The notes under the pieces are model-generated. The model worked only from the letters and a program-made list of their open reading frames with translations, made no database searches and had not been told where the DNA came from. A DNA stretch of 64,000 bases, from contig JAZAUS010000010.1 in assembly GCA_036342255.1 (NCBI GenBank), positions 1-64,000 on the forward strand, given 5' to 3'. This stretch comes from RUG11198 sp036342255. GTDB lineage: Bacteria > Bacillota_I > Bacilli_A > RF39 > UBA660. Positions 53,000 through 62,426 of the stretch are shown piece after piece. The first letter of the stretch is position 1. Each line of letters begins with the position of its first letter. Made by a program: the position numbers and the translations under genes.

Positions 53000-54813
53000 T
53001 ACTCATTAACATAAACTTTAACTGTTCCCATAAAAGTCTTATCTTGTTGCTCATTAGATAACATTGAATAATCAACATATAAGCTAACAGCTACTTCTAA
53101 ACTAGATACAGCTCCTATTGTACCATCATATATAACATAATTAACCTTACCCCTCTCATCATTCCATGTATTATCAACCAATATACCTGGACCCACTAGA
53201 AAATCTCCAACAGTAGCTTGATACTTAACAAATCTAGGATTTAATCTTGTAACATTATATTTACTATAATTAGATATCTCTTCTATTACAATTCTAAATT
53301 TCTTAGATTTACGATTATCATTTCTAATAATAAATGTAGTATGTTGCTTATTCTTTAATTTCTCATCATCATATTTATATTCAGCATCACTAACATAAAG
53401 ACCTTCTAAAGGATCTTCAACAACTTCATCTTCTTTATCTTTATCCTTATCTTTGTCCTTATCCTTATCTTTATCTTTGTCTTTATCTTTATCTTTATTT
53501 TTATCCGTAATAGCACCAGATTCATCAAAAGTAATCTTACTAGTATCAACTATGATACTAGTGCCATCAGGCTTAATAATTTCTGATTTTCCATTATCAA
53601 AATTAATTACATCATATCCATCAGTAGTCTTCTTCCTAGCTATTTGCTCTATCTCATCAGGCTTACTAATAATAGCCTTATTACTATCATACATAATATC
53701 ATTATTATCTACTACATAAGTCTTACTTCCATCAGGATAAGTAATAACAGTACCACCATTATCAAAATATCTTACTTTTCTACCATCATTAGTAGTAACT
53801 TCTCCCTTAGAATAACCAATAGGATTAGGCACTATTTCATAAACATCATTATTTTTAACAACAATATCTCCACTCTTTTTTACAAAAACATTATTACCTT
53901 CATCATCAGTAATAACAGCCGTACCATTATCATAATATGTAACAACAGTACCATCTTTCATCTTTTTCTCTTCTCTTTTATTAAAAGAATTATATTTATC
54001 ATAACTAATATTATTATCTTGATCATTTACATTAGCATTAGGATTTACTATATACTTATTATTATTATCAATAACATATCTAGTCTTATCTGTAAAAGTA
54101 ACCATTGTAACATTACCATCTTTAGAAGTATTAGTACTATTAGCAACCCCACTAGGATTAATATTTATATATTTATCTTTACTAACTGGATCTAATACAA
54201 TATTATTACTATCTCTGATAAATAATGTTACACCCTTATGTTCAATTCTAGCAGTACCATCTGAATAATAAGTAATAACTGTACCATCAGATAAAGTCTT
54301 AGTAGTAGATTTAACAAAAATCTTCTTAGCTTTATCATCAATATTACCTTCTTTATCAACACCATATTTATTACTACCTTCAACTGGTGAAACACGATAT
54401 ATCTTACCATCAGACTTAATAATTATAGCCGTATAATCAGAAAAATAATATACAACATCATTATTACTAGTCATAAAAGTATCAACTAATAAAACAACTC
54501 CAACTTTTCTAGCAACTGGTCCCACTAACTCTTCAGCAACTTTTTCATCACTTATACCAGTATCAGTATCAGCTACTACTTTATCTTTTTTATCTGTTAA
54601 AAAGCTTATATCAAAATCCCCAGTATTTTGAAACAAAGAAAATGCTACTCCTGTACTAACTAATATTAAACTCATAAATAACAAAAACATTAGCCAAAGA
54701 AGTAATTTTCTATGCCTTTTTAAAAATAAGAGGAAAGGATTTTGTGTCTTTTCCTCTTCTATTAATATCTTATCTTCTGTTTTCTTTTTAACACTAAATA
54801 AATTTGTTCTCAT
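52999..54813 (-). CDS. Large membrane-anchored surface protein with beta repeats and KD microsatellite
   Basis: The 604-residue protein has a cytoplasmic start, a membrane helix (about 36-60), then repeats built on DGTVITYYSDGTARI, DGTVVTYYDNGTAVI, DGRKVRYFDNGGTVI and DGYDVINFDNGKSEI (about every 70-90 residues). A (KD)n run near residue 450 comes from a hexanucleotide repeat (53450-53500). The C-terminal ~150 residues look like a TasA-like beta-sandwich. It follows a SipW-type peptidase gene by 4 bp, so it is probably exported and processed by that system. Function unknown. Confidence 0.65.
   Translation of the reverse strand: MRTNLFSVKKKTEDKILIEEEKTQNPFLLFLKRHRKLLLWLMFLLFMSLILVSTGVAFSLFQNTGDFDISFLTDKKDKVVADTDTGISDEKVAEELVGPVARKVGVVLLVDTFMTSNNDVVYYFSDYTAIIIKSDGKIYRVSPVEGSNKYGVDKEGNIDDKAKKIFVKSTTKTLSDGTVITYYSDGTARIEHKGVTLFIRDSNNIVLDPVSKDKYININPSGVANSTNTSKDGNVTMVTFTDKTRYVIDNNNKYIVNPNANVNDQDNNISYDKYNSFNKREEKKMKDGTVVTYYDNGTAVITDDEGNNVFVKKSGDIVVKNNDVYEIVPNPIGYSKGEVTTNDGRKVRYFDNGGTVITYPDGSKTYVVDNNDIMYDSNKAIISKPDEIEQIARKKTTDGYDVINFDNGKSEIIKPDGTSIIVDTSKITFDESGAITDKNKDKDKDKDKDKDKDKDKDKDKEDEVVEDPLEGLYVSDAEYKYDDEKLKNKQHTTFIIRNDNRKSKKFRIVIEEISNYSKYNVTRLNPRFVKYQATVGDFLVGPGILVDNTWNDERGKVNYVIYDGTIGAVSSLEVAVSLYVDYSMLSNEQQDKTFMGTVKVYVNE
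53440..53500. repeat. In-frame hexanucleotide microsatellite (Lys-Asp codons)
   Basis: Repeats of TTATCT/TTGTCC-type hexamers encode alternating Asp and Lys. Length changes by whole units keep the frame, so they would alter only linker length. Confidence 0.7.
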
Positions 54814-54817
54814 ATTA

Positions 54818-56590
54818 TCATCTACTTTGTACTTCTATATTTTTATATTTTTTTCTTTTCAAACTTTTACCAATTTTAACAATATCATATGAAACAACTG
54901 CTAAACAAGGAAGTAATATAACTAATATCCATCCTCCATCTGATGCTAAAAAGTCTCTCAAATAACCAAGTTTAGGTATCTTAAATACTACTTTACCATA
55001 AATATTCTCAGGTACAACCAAAGCACTATCGGCAACATTGTTATTATCACCCTTTGTCTGGAAAGTATAAGTCTTGGTCTTATGATTATAATTTTTCTTA
55101 ATAATTCTGTGTGTAATAATTGTTCCTGCAAATCTTGAATCCGATGATGCAAAAGTAATTATATCATCCTCATTCAAATCTTTAGCTTCTATCTTCTTAG
55201 TAACAACTACATCATATACCTGTATCTCAGGAAGCATACTACCAGTAAGTACTACATAAGCCCCATATTTAGGTGGACTATTATCACCTTTAGCAGCCCT
55301 TATCTTAATATCTAATACATATACTAATAATGCAATTCCAATAAGAAGTAACCATATAAACAATGCATAAGACAAAATACCCAAAATAGATTGAACAAGA
55401 GAAGGTTTCTTCTTCTTTATTTTTACATCAAAATTTTGAACATTAGTCAAATCAATCTTATTAGCTAAATTCTTATTAGAATACTCAGGTTTCTCAACTA
55501 AATTTATCTTACTATTAAAGAATGGATTTGACTCTTCTCCATCTTTCTCAGCTACATCCTCAACAAAGAATGGACTTATCTCTTCATCTTTCTTAGTATC
55601 TTCTTCTACAACAACTTTCTCTTCTTTTTTCTCTACCTTATCTTCAGCATTATTATCTATATTATTATTAAAGAAAATATTATTATTTGTATCAATATTT
55701 TCATCAGTATTTACAACCTCTTCTTGCTTATTATCCTCATCTGTATTCCTATCTTTACTAAAGAATATATTATCATCTAATGCTTTACCTTCTACACTAT
55801 CTACTACTTCTTCTTTAATTTCTTCTTTATTATCATTAAAGAATACATTATTATCTAACCCCTTATCATCTTCTACCTTAACTTCATCTTTTTCTTCTTC
55901 ATTAATACCATCTTTATCATCACCAAAAATAATACTATTATCTTTTTTATTATCTTCAAAATGATCTTCTTGTTTTTTATCTTCTTCCTTATCCTCAAAA
56001 ATAATATTATTATCTATCTTCTTATCATCAACATCTTTTTCTTCTTTATCATCAAAACTAATAGTATTCTCTTCTTTACTATTTTCAAAAATATCTTCTT
56101 GTTCCTTATCTTTTTCCTTATCTTCAAAAATAATATTATTATCTATCTTCTTATCTTCAACAATATCTTCTTCTTTAGAATTATTATTATCTACTTTTTC
56201 TTCTTCTTTTATTTTATCAAAAATACTAGAAAAAGAACTATTACTACTATCTTCACTAGTAGCAACATCAAATATTGAACTACTACTAATTTCTTTCTTA
56301 TCATCAACTTTTTGTTCTTTTTCCTCATCATCATTCAAAGCCATATCAAAAATTGAACTACTAGTACTATTTTCATCATTAACAGAAGCATTATCAAATA
56401 TTGAACCAAACGTTTGCTTATCTTCAGGAATAACTTCAGTTTCTTTTGAAGACTCAAAAACATCATCAAACTTTATATCAGTATTTGATGTTTCATCATT
56501 CATATTATTAAAGCTAACAGTATCCTTTTCTTTGCTAACGCTAGAAAAAATATCTCCAAAAGTCTTCCCGTCGTTATTCTTTTCTTTCAC
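54818..56590 (-). CDS. SipW-type signal peptidase with long acidic N-terminal extension
   Basis: The 590-residue protein has a C-terminal peptidase domain (about 400-590). LTGSMLPEIQVYDVVVTKK holds the catalytic Ser, TIITHRIIKKN the catalytic His, and TKGDNNNVADSALV follows. Helices flank it at about 405-430 and 550-575. The first ~390 residues are a disordered, highly acidic region made of repeats such as NNIIFEDKEEDK and SSSIFDxA, unusual for a signal peptidase. The extension lies on the cytoplasmic side. It sits between two TasA-like substrate genes. Confidence 0.8.
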   Translation of the reverse strand: MKEKNNDGKTFGDIFSSVSKEKDTVSFNNMNDETSNTDIKFDDVFESSKETEVIPEDKQTFGSIFDNASVNDENSTSSSIFDMALNDDEEKEQKVDDKKEISSSSIFDVATSEDSSNSSFSSIFDKIKEEEKVDNNNSKEEDIVEDKKIDNNIIFEDKEKDKEQEDIFENSKEENTISFDDKEEKDVDDKKIDNNIIFEDKEEDKKQEDHFEDNKKDNSIIFGDDKDGINEEEKDEVKVEDDKGLDNNVFFNDNKEEIKEEVVDSVEGKALDDNIFFSKDRNTDEDNKQEEVVNTDENIDTNNNIFFNNNIDNNAEDKVEKKEEKVVVEEDTKKDEEISPFFVEDVAEKDGEESNPFFNSKINLVEKPEYSNKNLANKIDLTNVQNFDVKIKKKKPSLVQSILGILSYALFIWLLLIGIALLVYVLDIKIRAAKGDNSPPKYGAYVVLTGSMLPEIQVYDVVVTKKIEAKDLNEDDIITFASSDSRFAGTIITHRIIKKNYNHKTKTYTFQTKGDNNNVADSALVVPENIYGKVVFKIPKLGYLRDFLASDGGWILVILLPCLAVVSYDIVKIGKSLKRKKYKNIEVQSR

Positions 56591-56604
56591 GCTTCAACAC
56601 CTCT

Positions 56605-57165
56605 TTAATTAATCTTTTGATTTGCCTCCACTCTTATTCTACCAGTCAAATTTTTCCGCATCTCTTCATTTTGATTATCACCAGTTTCCTTCAACCAAAC
56701 AACTAGAGTATAATCAACCTCTTTTTCTGATTCTAATATTACATTACTAGCAATCTCCACTTCTCCTGTACCAGAAAAAGTTCCTTTAATTAATTCTTCT
56801 TGATCACTATTAAACAATTTATACATAAGAGCCTCATCAGAAAACTCATTCTTATTAATATCCACAAAAACAGATATAACACTATCCAATGTACCTGTAT
56901 TCTTAACTCTAAAATTATTTCTATACACATTTTCTGTAGTATTATACCCAGGATTATATATAGGATATAACAAATTAAAATCTATTATCTCACCAGATAA
57001 ATATGATATTTGTAAAGTACCAGTATAAACATTACTAGCTCCTTCTTCATGTTGCCTCAAAAAATAGAATGCAGCAATAGTTGTCCCTACAATTACAACT
57101 ACTAAAGTAAGTAATAATATTACTATATAAAAGAAATCTTTTTTCTTTTTCGTTGTAGTGTACAA
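56605..57165 (-). CDS. TasA/camelysin-like secreted protein of the second SipW cluster
   Basis: The ~186-residue protein has a basic start, one hydrophobic segment (about 12-35) and a beta-rich domain with NNFRVKNTGTLDSVISVFVD and VDYTLVVWLKETG, as in TasA-like proteins. TTG at 57165 follows AGAGG by 8 bp and is preferred to the GTG three codons upstream. It is the first gene of the second SipW cluster, 14 bp from the peptidase gene. Confidence 0.6.
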   Translation of the reverse strand: MYTTTKKKKDFFYIVILLLTLVVVIVGTTIAAFYFLRQHEEGASNVYTGTLQISYLSGEIIDFNLLYPIYNPGYNTTENVYRNNFRVKNTGTLDSVISVFVDINKNEFSDEALMYKLFNSDQEELIKGTFSGTGEVEIASNVILESEKEVDYTLVVWLKETGDNQNEEMRKNLTGRIRVEANQKIN

Positions 57166-57237
57166 GACAATCACCTCTTATTATAATATTATCAAAATTT
57201 ATTCAAAATTGCAATACAATTTAAATGTTTTAAGAAA

Positions 57238-57828
57238 TTATTCCTCTTTAGTTTCCTTAAGAGCATTCTTATAACAATACCTACACATTGCCCTATATTC
57301 AGCATCCACTCCATCTATAGCTACTTGTTCTCCATCAAAAACAGGAACACCACCAACAATACGCATATTAATCATCTTTTTTCTTCCACATGAACATTGC
57401 CTTTTTATTTCTATTATATTATCAGCAATTTCCAATAACCTTTTAGATCCCTCAAATAAATTACCCATAAAATCAGTTTTCAATCCATAACATACAACAG
57501 ATATCCCCAATATATCAACAATATCAGATAATTCATCAACATGTTTCTTAGTCAAAAACTGAGCTTCATCTACTAATATATAATCCAAATTATGCTTAAC
57601 CAAATACTTAGAAATATCTACATATATATTATCCCTATCCTTAATTAAAAATGAAGCCTCTACCTTTCTTTCATCTCTAGATATTATATAGCTACCACCC
57701 TTTTTATCAACATAAGGCTTCATAACTATTACCTTAAATCCATCTTCCAATTTACCATGTCTTGATTTTAATAATTCACTAGTTTTTCCACATCCCATAG
57801 CCCCATAATAAAATGTTAATTCTTTCAT
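57238..57828 (-). CDS. tdk: Thymidine kinase
   Basis: This salvage enzyme makes dTMP from thymidine. The 196 residues contain the P-loop YGAMGCGKTSELL, the Walker B-like VDEAQFL, and two Cys pairs (CSCGRKK and CRYCYK) for the structural zinc. SD GTAGGAGGTTTT precedes ATG. It starts 8 bp from the xerD-like stop codon, so both are probably on one mRNA. Confidence 0.95.
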   Translation of the reverse strand: MKELTFYYGAMGCGKTSELLKSRHGKLEDGFKVIVMKPYVDKKGGSYIISRDERKVEASFLIKDRDNIYVDISKYLVKHNLDYILVDEAQFLTKKHVDELSDIVDILGISVVCYGLKTDFMGNLFEGSKRLLEIADNIIEIKRQCSCGRKKMINMRIVGGVPVFDGEQVAIDGVDAEYRAMCRYCYKNALKETKEE

Positions 57829-57836
57829 AAAACCTC

Positions 57837-58712
57837 CTACTCTTTTGCCCTTGGATGAGCAATATTATATATCTTTTTTATTTGTTCATTAGATACATGA
57901 GTATATATACTAGTAGTATCTATTGTTGAATGCCCCAATAATTCTTTTACACTCATTAAATCAGCTCCTGCATTCAACAAATCAGTAGCAAACGTATGTC
58001 TTAAAGTATGTGGTGATATATGATAATCAACTTCACACTTTAAAACAACCTTATCAATAATCTTTCTTATATATCTAGAAGATATAACATCACCATTCTT
58101 ATTAATAAATAAATAATCACTTTTCTTATTTTTTAATAATTCTCTTCTACCATTATCTAAATATAAATCTAATATATCAGCAGCATAACTACCATAAAAG
58201 ACATATCTTTCTTTAGAACCCTTACCCAAAACTTTAATAGTATTATTATTTCTATCTATATCTTCTATCTTAACATTAACCAATTCTCCAACTCTCATCC
58301 CTGTAGCATACAACATCTCTAATATTAATAAATTTCTTTGATCTAAAGCCTTACTCTTATCAAAAGAATTAAACATCTTATCCAAATCATCATCATTAGC
58401 ATACTTAGGCAAACTCTTACTTTTCTTAGGATTACTTATATCTTTAAAATAATTAATACTAATTATATTTTCTCTAACCAAATAATTATAAAAACTCCTA
58501 ATCGAACTAAGCTTTCTTGATATTGTATTTCTATTTAATCCTCTACTATATAAATATTCTAAATACTCCCTAGCAACTACTTCATCAACATTAATCAAAT
58601 CACTAGAAAAATCATATAATTCCAATAAATCTTCCTTATAATTAACTAAAGTATAATTACTATCTTTTTTCACCACTTTTAAATACTTAATAAAATCATC
58701 TATATATTTCAT
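57837..58712 (-). CDS. xerD: Tyrosine recombinase, XerC/XerD type
   Basis: The 291-residue recombinase has an N-terminal SAM-like core-binding domain (about 1-85), and the catalytic residues Arg (ATGMRVGELVNV), Lys, His-x-x-Arg (PHTLRHTFATDL), His (LLGHSTIDTT) and Tyr (IYTHVS). Length and context match chromosomal Xer recombinases that resolve dimers. It lacks the N-terminal arm-binding domain of element integrases, so it is unlikely to recognise the paired arm repeats around the secA-tail array. Distinguishing XerC from XerD is not secure. Confidence 0.85.
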   Translation of the reverse strand: MKYIDDFIKYLKVVKKDSNYTLVNYKEDLLELYDFSSDLINVDEVVAREYLEYLYSRGLNRNTISRKLSSIRSFYNYLVRENIISINYFKDISNPKKSKSLPKYANDDDLDKMFNSFDKSKALDQRNLLILEMLYATGMRVGELVNVKIEDIDRNNNTIKVLGKGSKERYVFYGSYAADILDLYLDNGRRELLKNKKSDYLFINKNGDVISSRYIRKIIDKVVLKCEVDYHISPHTLRHTFATDLLNAGADLMSVKELLGHSTIDTTSIYTHVSNEQIKKIYNIAHPRAKE

Positions 58713-58740
58713 ATTTACCTCTATTTAAGTATAACACCAA

Positions 58741-58779
58741 GATATATTATTTGTAAATTTAATTAACAAATAATATATC
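58741..58779. repeat. 14-bp inverted repeat between ftsQ and xerD
   Basis: GATATATTATTTGT and its exact complement ACAAATAATATATC flank an 11-bp centre. No T-run follows on the minus strand, so it may be a stabilising hairpin or an operator rather than a terminator. Confidence 0.6.
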
Positions 58780-58802
58780 CATATAAAAAGAAATAGACTT
58801 AT

Positions 58803-59528
58803 CTATTCCTTCTTCTCTTCTTCTTTTGGAATAACAGCTTTATTATCTCTTAATTCCACATAATCACCAGAATCTAAATATATAATCCCCGTCTTACCAG
58901 CCAACTCTTTTTTAATCTTATTATATTTATTTAACTTATCTATCTTTGTTAAAGTAATAAATACCAAATTACCATCATCCATATATAACAAAAATCTTTC
59001 TTCATCAACTTTAACTGGACTATATTCAATTTGTGATATTTGCCTTAACATATTCTTATTAACTTTATTAAACTTATCTGCAAAATCTTTTCTTTTATTA
59101 TCTGGTATCTCATTATTAAGTATAGCAACATCACTTATATTATACTCATTATCAACTATATCCCCATTAGAAATAATAACTTTATTTCCATTATCCATAA
59201 GCACAATAGCCTTATATTCATTAACATCAATTTCTAGTATATTACCAAGTTTCTTTTTAACTTTAACCTTATCAACCCATTTTATAGCCTCTATATTATT
59301 TTTAACTTTACTAGAAGAAGTAAGTAAAAAAGAGGGATATGTATCCACATGTGCTGCTTCAAGAATTATCTCATCAGATATTATATCATTTCCCTTAACA
59401 TATATATTCTTTACAGGTAACATAATAATCAAAAAAGCAGCACCAAAAAATACTAATATTACAAATAAAAATATTAGTATGTTTTTAATTTTTAATCTTC
59501 TCTTTTTCTTTCTTTTCTTCCTAGCCAC
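58803..59528 (-). CDS. ftsQ: Cell division protein FtsQ/DivIB
   Basis: The 241-residue protein has a basic cytoplasmic start, one membrane helix (about 18-40) and a POTRA domain beginning LPVKNIYVKGNDIISDEIIL, then IKWVDKVKVKKKLGNILEI and a beta domain. It forms part of the divisome with FtsL/DivIC. GTG at 59528 is favoured, as AGGTGA lies 5 bp upstream. It follows murB in the usual division-and-cell-wall order. Confidence 0.88.
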   Translation of the reverse strand: MARKKRKKKRRLKIKNILIFLFVILVFFGAAFLIIMLPVKNIYVKGNDIISDEIILEAAHVDTYPSFLLTSSSKVKNNIEAIKWVDKVKVKKKLGNILEIDVNEYKAIVLMDNGNKVIISNGDIVDNEYNISDVAILNNEIPDNKRKDFADKFNKVNKNMLRQISQIEYSPVKVDEERFLLYMDDGNLVFITLTKIDKLNKYNKIKKELAGKTGIIYLDSGDYVELRDNKAVIPKEEEKKE

Positions 59529-59537
59529 AATAATCAC

Positions 59538-60428
59538 CTAATCTATTATTATCTGCTCTAATATTAAATTAATATTATATTTATTCTTTACTTCTTTCTT
59601 TATTAAATTAATTAAATTAACAATATCTTCACCAGTAGCATTATCATAATTAATAATAAAATTAGCATGTTTTAAACTAACCATAGCCCCACCTATCTTA
59701 TATCCTTTAAGCCCAACTTCTTCTATCATCTTACCAGCATATAACCCATCCGGATTTCTAAAAACTGATCCTGCTGACGGATAATCAAGAGGTTGAGATT
59801 CTATTCTTCTAAGCTTTCTATCAGCTATCTTATCTAATATCTCCTCTTTATCCCCTTTATGAAGCTTTAATTCACAAGATAAAATTATATAATCTTTATT
59901 TCTCTTAAAAAATGAATCTCTATATCCAAACTCCATCTCTTCTTTACTAAAAGTCCTTATTTTACCATCAGGACACAACACTTCAGCACTTTGAACTAAT
60001 TCTGATAAAGAAAAAGTATAAGCACCTGCATTCATAGCAACAGAAGCACCAACAAAACCAGGAATACCACTAGAAAACTCTAATCCAGATAAACCTTTAT
60101 TAGCCATACCAACAGCTAGTTTTATTAACGAATAACCTGCACCTACAAACACAGTAGTATCAACTACCTTTATACTATTAAATCTATCCAATCTAATAAC
60201 AACACCATCATAATAGTCACAATGAAAAATAACATTACTACCATTACCTAGAACCAAATGTTTAATATTATTCTTTTTTACAAAATTAATTAATTTTTTT
60301 AATTCAGCTATATTCTTAGGAAAAACCAAATACTTAGCCTTAGAATTTAACTTATAAGTATTATACTTCTTCAAAGAAACATCTTCATAATACTCATAAT
60401 TATTCTTATCAATAAAACTTTTTATCAT
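59538..60428 (-). CDS. murB: UDP-N-acetylenolpyruvoylglucosamine reductase
   Basis: This FAD enzyme makes UDP-MurNAc for peptidoglycan. The 296 residues contain KYLVFPKNIAELKKLINF, VLGNGSNVIF and SGIPGFVGASVAMNAGAY for FAD, DSFFKRNKDYIIL and SAGSVFRNPDG with the catalytic Ser. It is a type II (short) MurB. Its start overlaps the murG end by 20 bp (the murG TGA lies inside), so the two are coupled. Confidence 0.96.
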   Translation of the reverse strand: MIKSFIDKNNYEYYEDVSLKKYNTYKLNSKAKYLVFPKNIAELKKLINFVKKNNIKHLVLGNGSNVIFHCDYYDGVVIRLDRFNSIKVVDTTVFVGAGYSLIKLAVGMANKGLSGLEFSSGIPGFVGASVAMNAGAYTFSLSELVQSAEVLCPDGKIRTFSKEEMEFGYRDSFFKRNKDYIILSCELKLHKGDKEEILDKIADRKLRRIESQPLDYPSAGSVFRNPDGLYAGKMIEEVGLKGYKIGGAMVSLKHANFIINYDNATGEDIVNLINLIKKEVKNKYNINLILEQIIID

Positions 60429-61521
60429 CCAAAATCATTTCTTTCAACACATTATAAATTCTACTTGCCGAATCTACAATCCCCATCTTCCCCAAATTAT
60501 TCTTTATCTCATTATATCTTTCTTCATCTTCTAATATATCATCAACCATCTTAATAAATAAACTCTTCTCTAAATCTTTTTCTCTAATTATTAATCCAGC
60601 TTTTCTATTAACCAAATCCATAGCATTTTTATATTGATGATTATTAGTAACATAAGGACTAGGTATAAATATTGTAGGTATCTGTAGTGCCGTAATCTCA
60701 CTCATAGTAGAAGCACCCGCCCTCGATACCATTAAATCACATCTCTTCATAACCGACGATAAATTATTAATAAAAGGCACTACCTTAACATTCTTAGGAA
60801 AACCTCTACTATTTAACTTATCATAATAATTTTTACCAGTTACATATATAACTTCATAATCTTTACCCCTAAAATTATATAAAAAATCAGTCATCTTCTC
60901 ATTTACCGTTTTACTACCTAAACTACCCATAACAATTAAAACTAATTTCTTATCTTCATCTAAACCATAATCTTTCTTCTTAGCTGGCTTAATATTAACA
61001 GCCTCTTCACTACAAGGATTACCAGTTAATACTACCTTATCTTTAGGAAATTCTTTAATTGTAGATTCAAAACTAACACCTATCCTATCAGCATATTTAA
61101 CCAAATACCTATTAGCCCAACCTACAACTGAATTTTGTTCATGAATAAAAGTTTTACACCCTAACTTTTTAGCAGCCCATATAACAGGAGCCGTAACATA
61201 TCCCCCACAACCAATAACAACATCAGGATCAAAATCTTTTATTATTTTTAAACATTCTTTACGAGCTTTTAAAAATCTTCTTAATGTTTTAATATTACCT
61301 ACAGTGAATTTTTTTATTTCTCTTATATCTCTACAAAAAAAAGTAACTTCAATAGGTTGAAAAGGAATTTTTAAAGCAGGAATTATCTCATTCTCAATCC
61401 TATCATGCGTACCAATAAACAAAAACTCACTATTAGGTTCTTCTTTTTTTATTTTATTTATAATCGAAACAGCAGGATATATATGACCTCCTGTTCCACC
61501 AGCACTGATTATAACTCGCAC
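60409..61521 (-). CDS. murG: UDP-GlcNAc:undecaprenyl-PP-MurNAc-pentapeptide GlcNAc transferase
   Basis: This enzyme makes lipid II from lipid I on the inner membrane face. The 370 residues have GGTGGHIYPA (N-terminal G loop), GCGGYVTAPVIWAAK, FIHEQNSVVGWANR, VMGSLGSKTVNE and RAGASTMSEI with YVTNNHQYKNA. A GTG start at 61521 fits GAGGTGA 5 bp upstream. The stop codon is TGA. Confidence 0.97.
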   Translation of the reverse strand: MRVIISAGGTGGHIYPAVSIINKIKKEEPNSEFLFIGTHDRIENEIIPALKIPFQPIEVTFFCRDIREIKKFTVGNIKTLRRFLKARKECLKIIKDFDPDVVIGCGGYVTAPVIWAAKKLGCKTFIHEQNSVVGWANRYLVKYADRIGVSFESTIKEFPKDKVVLTGNPCSEEAVNIKPAKKKDYGLDEDKKLVLIVMGSLGSKTVNEKMTDFLYNFRGKDYEVIYVTGKNYYDKLNSRGFPKNVKVVPFINNLSSVMKRCDLMVSRAGASTMSEITALQIPTIFIPSPYVTNNHQYKNAMDLVNRKAGLIIREKDLEKSLFIKMVDDILEDEERYNEIKNNLGKMGIVDSASRIYNVLKEMILDDKKFY

Positions 61522-61617
61522 ATTAATCACCTCTTGCAATCGCTATTATATCATTTTTTTTATTATTTGTAATAAAATCTTATAAAATATATAAAAATTA
61601 ATAAATATATGTAAATA

Positions 61618-62418
61618 CTATTTAATAAGAAAAGTAATAATATCCATAAAATCTATTTTCGATATCATAATTATTATCGCCGACATACTTAAAAAAGGAC
61701 CAAAAGGTATAATATTATCCCTATTCATAAAAAGCATTATTAATGCTATTGGAAAAGCTATAAAAGTAGCAAGAAATATTGTACATATAGCTAATGGAAA
61801 ACCTAAAACTAATCCAAACAAAAACATAAGTTTAATATCTCCTCCACCGAGCGATTCTTTTTTAAACATTTTATCACCCATTAGCTTCAAAGCATACATA
61901 CAAATAAAAGCTCCAATTCCTGGATAAACATGTTCAAACATTAACTCTTTAAGCCCAATTTTGTAATCCTTCAAAACAATAAAATTAATTAAATATAATA
62001 TTATTATCGACAAAGTAGACACTACCAAGACTTCATCTAAAATAATCATATATTCAATATCACTAACTATAACAATTATTAAACTAGATACAAATATCAA
62101 ACTAATTATTAAATCAAAAGATAATTTAAACACATGAAAACATACAGCAAAAAGAAGTGCTGTAACAATCTCCACTATTAAGCAACTAAATGGTATATCA
62201 TCACCACAACTACTACATTTTCCTTTTAAAAATATATAAGAAAAAATGGGAATATTTTCATACCATTTTAACTTATGATTACATTTAACACAATGTGATC
62301 CTGGAAAAATAATAGATTCATCCTTAGATAATCTAGTAGCAACAACATGATAAAAAGATCCCATAATAGCTCCAAATATAAAGAATATTATTACATATAC
62401 TGTTTCCAACCATATCAC
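61618..62418 (-). CDS. Prepilin peptidase (PilD/ComC type)
   Basis: This membrane aspartic protease trims type IV pilin-like signals and may methylate the new N-terminus. The 266 residues have two CxxC pairs (CVKCNHKLKWYENIP and CSSCGDDIPFSCL), IVSDIEYMIILDEV with the first Asp, and GGGDIKLMFLFGL with the GxGD motif. A GTG start lies very close to its SD, so a TTG three codons on is possible. It is next to a GspF/PilC gene. Confidence 0.92.
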   Translation of the reverse strand: MIWLETVYVIIFFIFGAIMGSFYHVVATRLSKDESIIFPGSHCVKCNHKLKWYENIPIFSYIFLKGKCSSCGDDIPFSCLIVEIVTALLFAVCFHVFKLSFDLIISLIFVSSLIIVIVSDIEYMIILDEVLVVSTLSIIILYLINFIVLKDYKIGLKELMFEHVYPGIGAFICMYALKLMGDKMFKKESLGGGDIKLMFLFGLVLGFPLAICTIFLATFIAFPIALIMLFMNRDNIIPFGPFLSMSAIIIMISKIDFMDIITFLIK

Positions 62419-62426
62419 ATCCTACT

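Noticed and set aside
53440..53500. Phase-variable switch at the KD microsatellite
   Set aside because: The unit is 6 bp, so slippage by whole units keeps the frame. It can only change linker length.
53644..54195. Plus-strand frame of 183 codons inside the large repeat protein
   Set aside because: It is Ile/Asn/Thr repetitive, the mirror of the Asp/Asn codons on the minus strand, with no ribosome site.
57837..58712. XerD-like protein as the integrase of the secA-tail elements
   Set aside because: It is a short Xer-type enzyme without an arm-binding domain, linked to tdk and cell-wall genes, so it is best taken as the chromosomal dimer-resolution recombinase.
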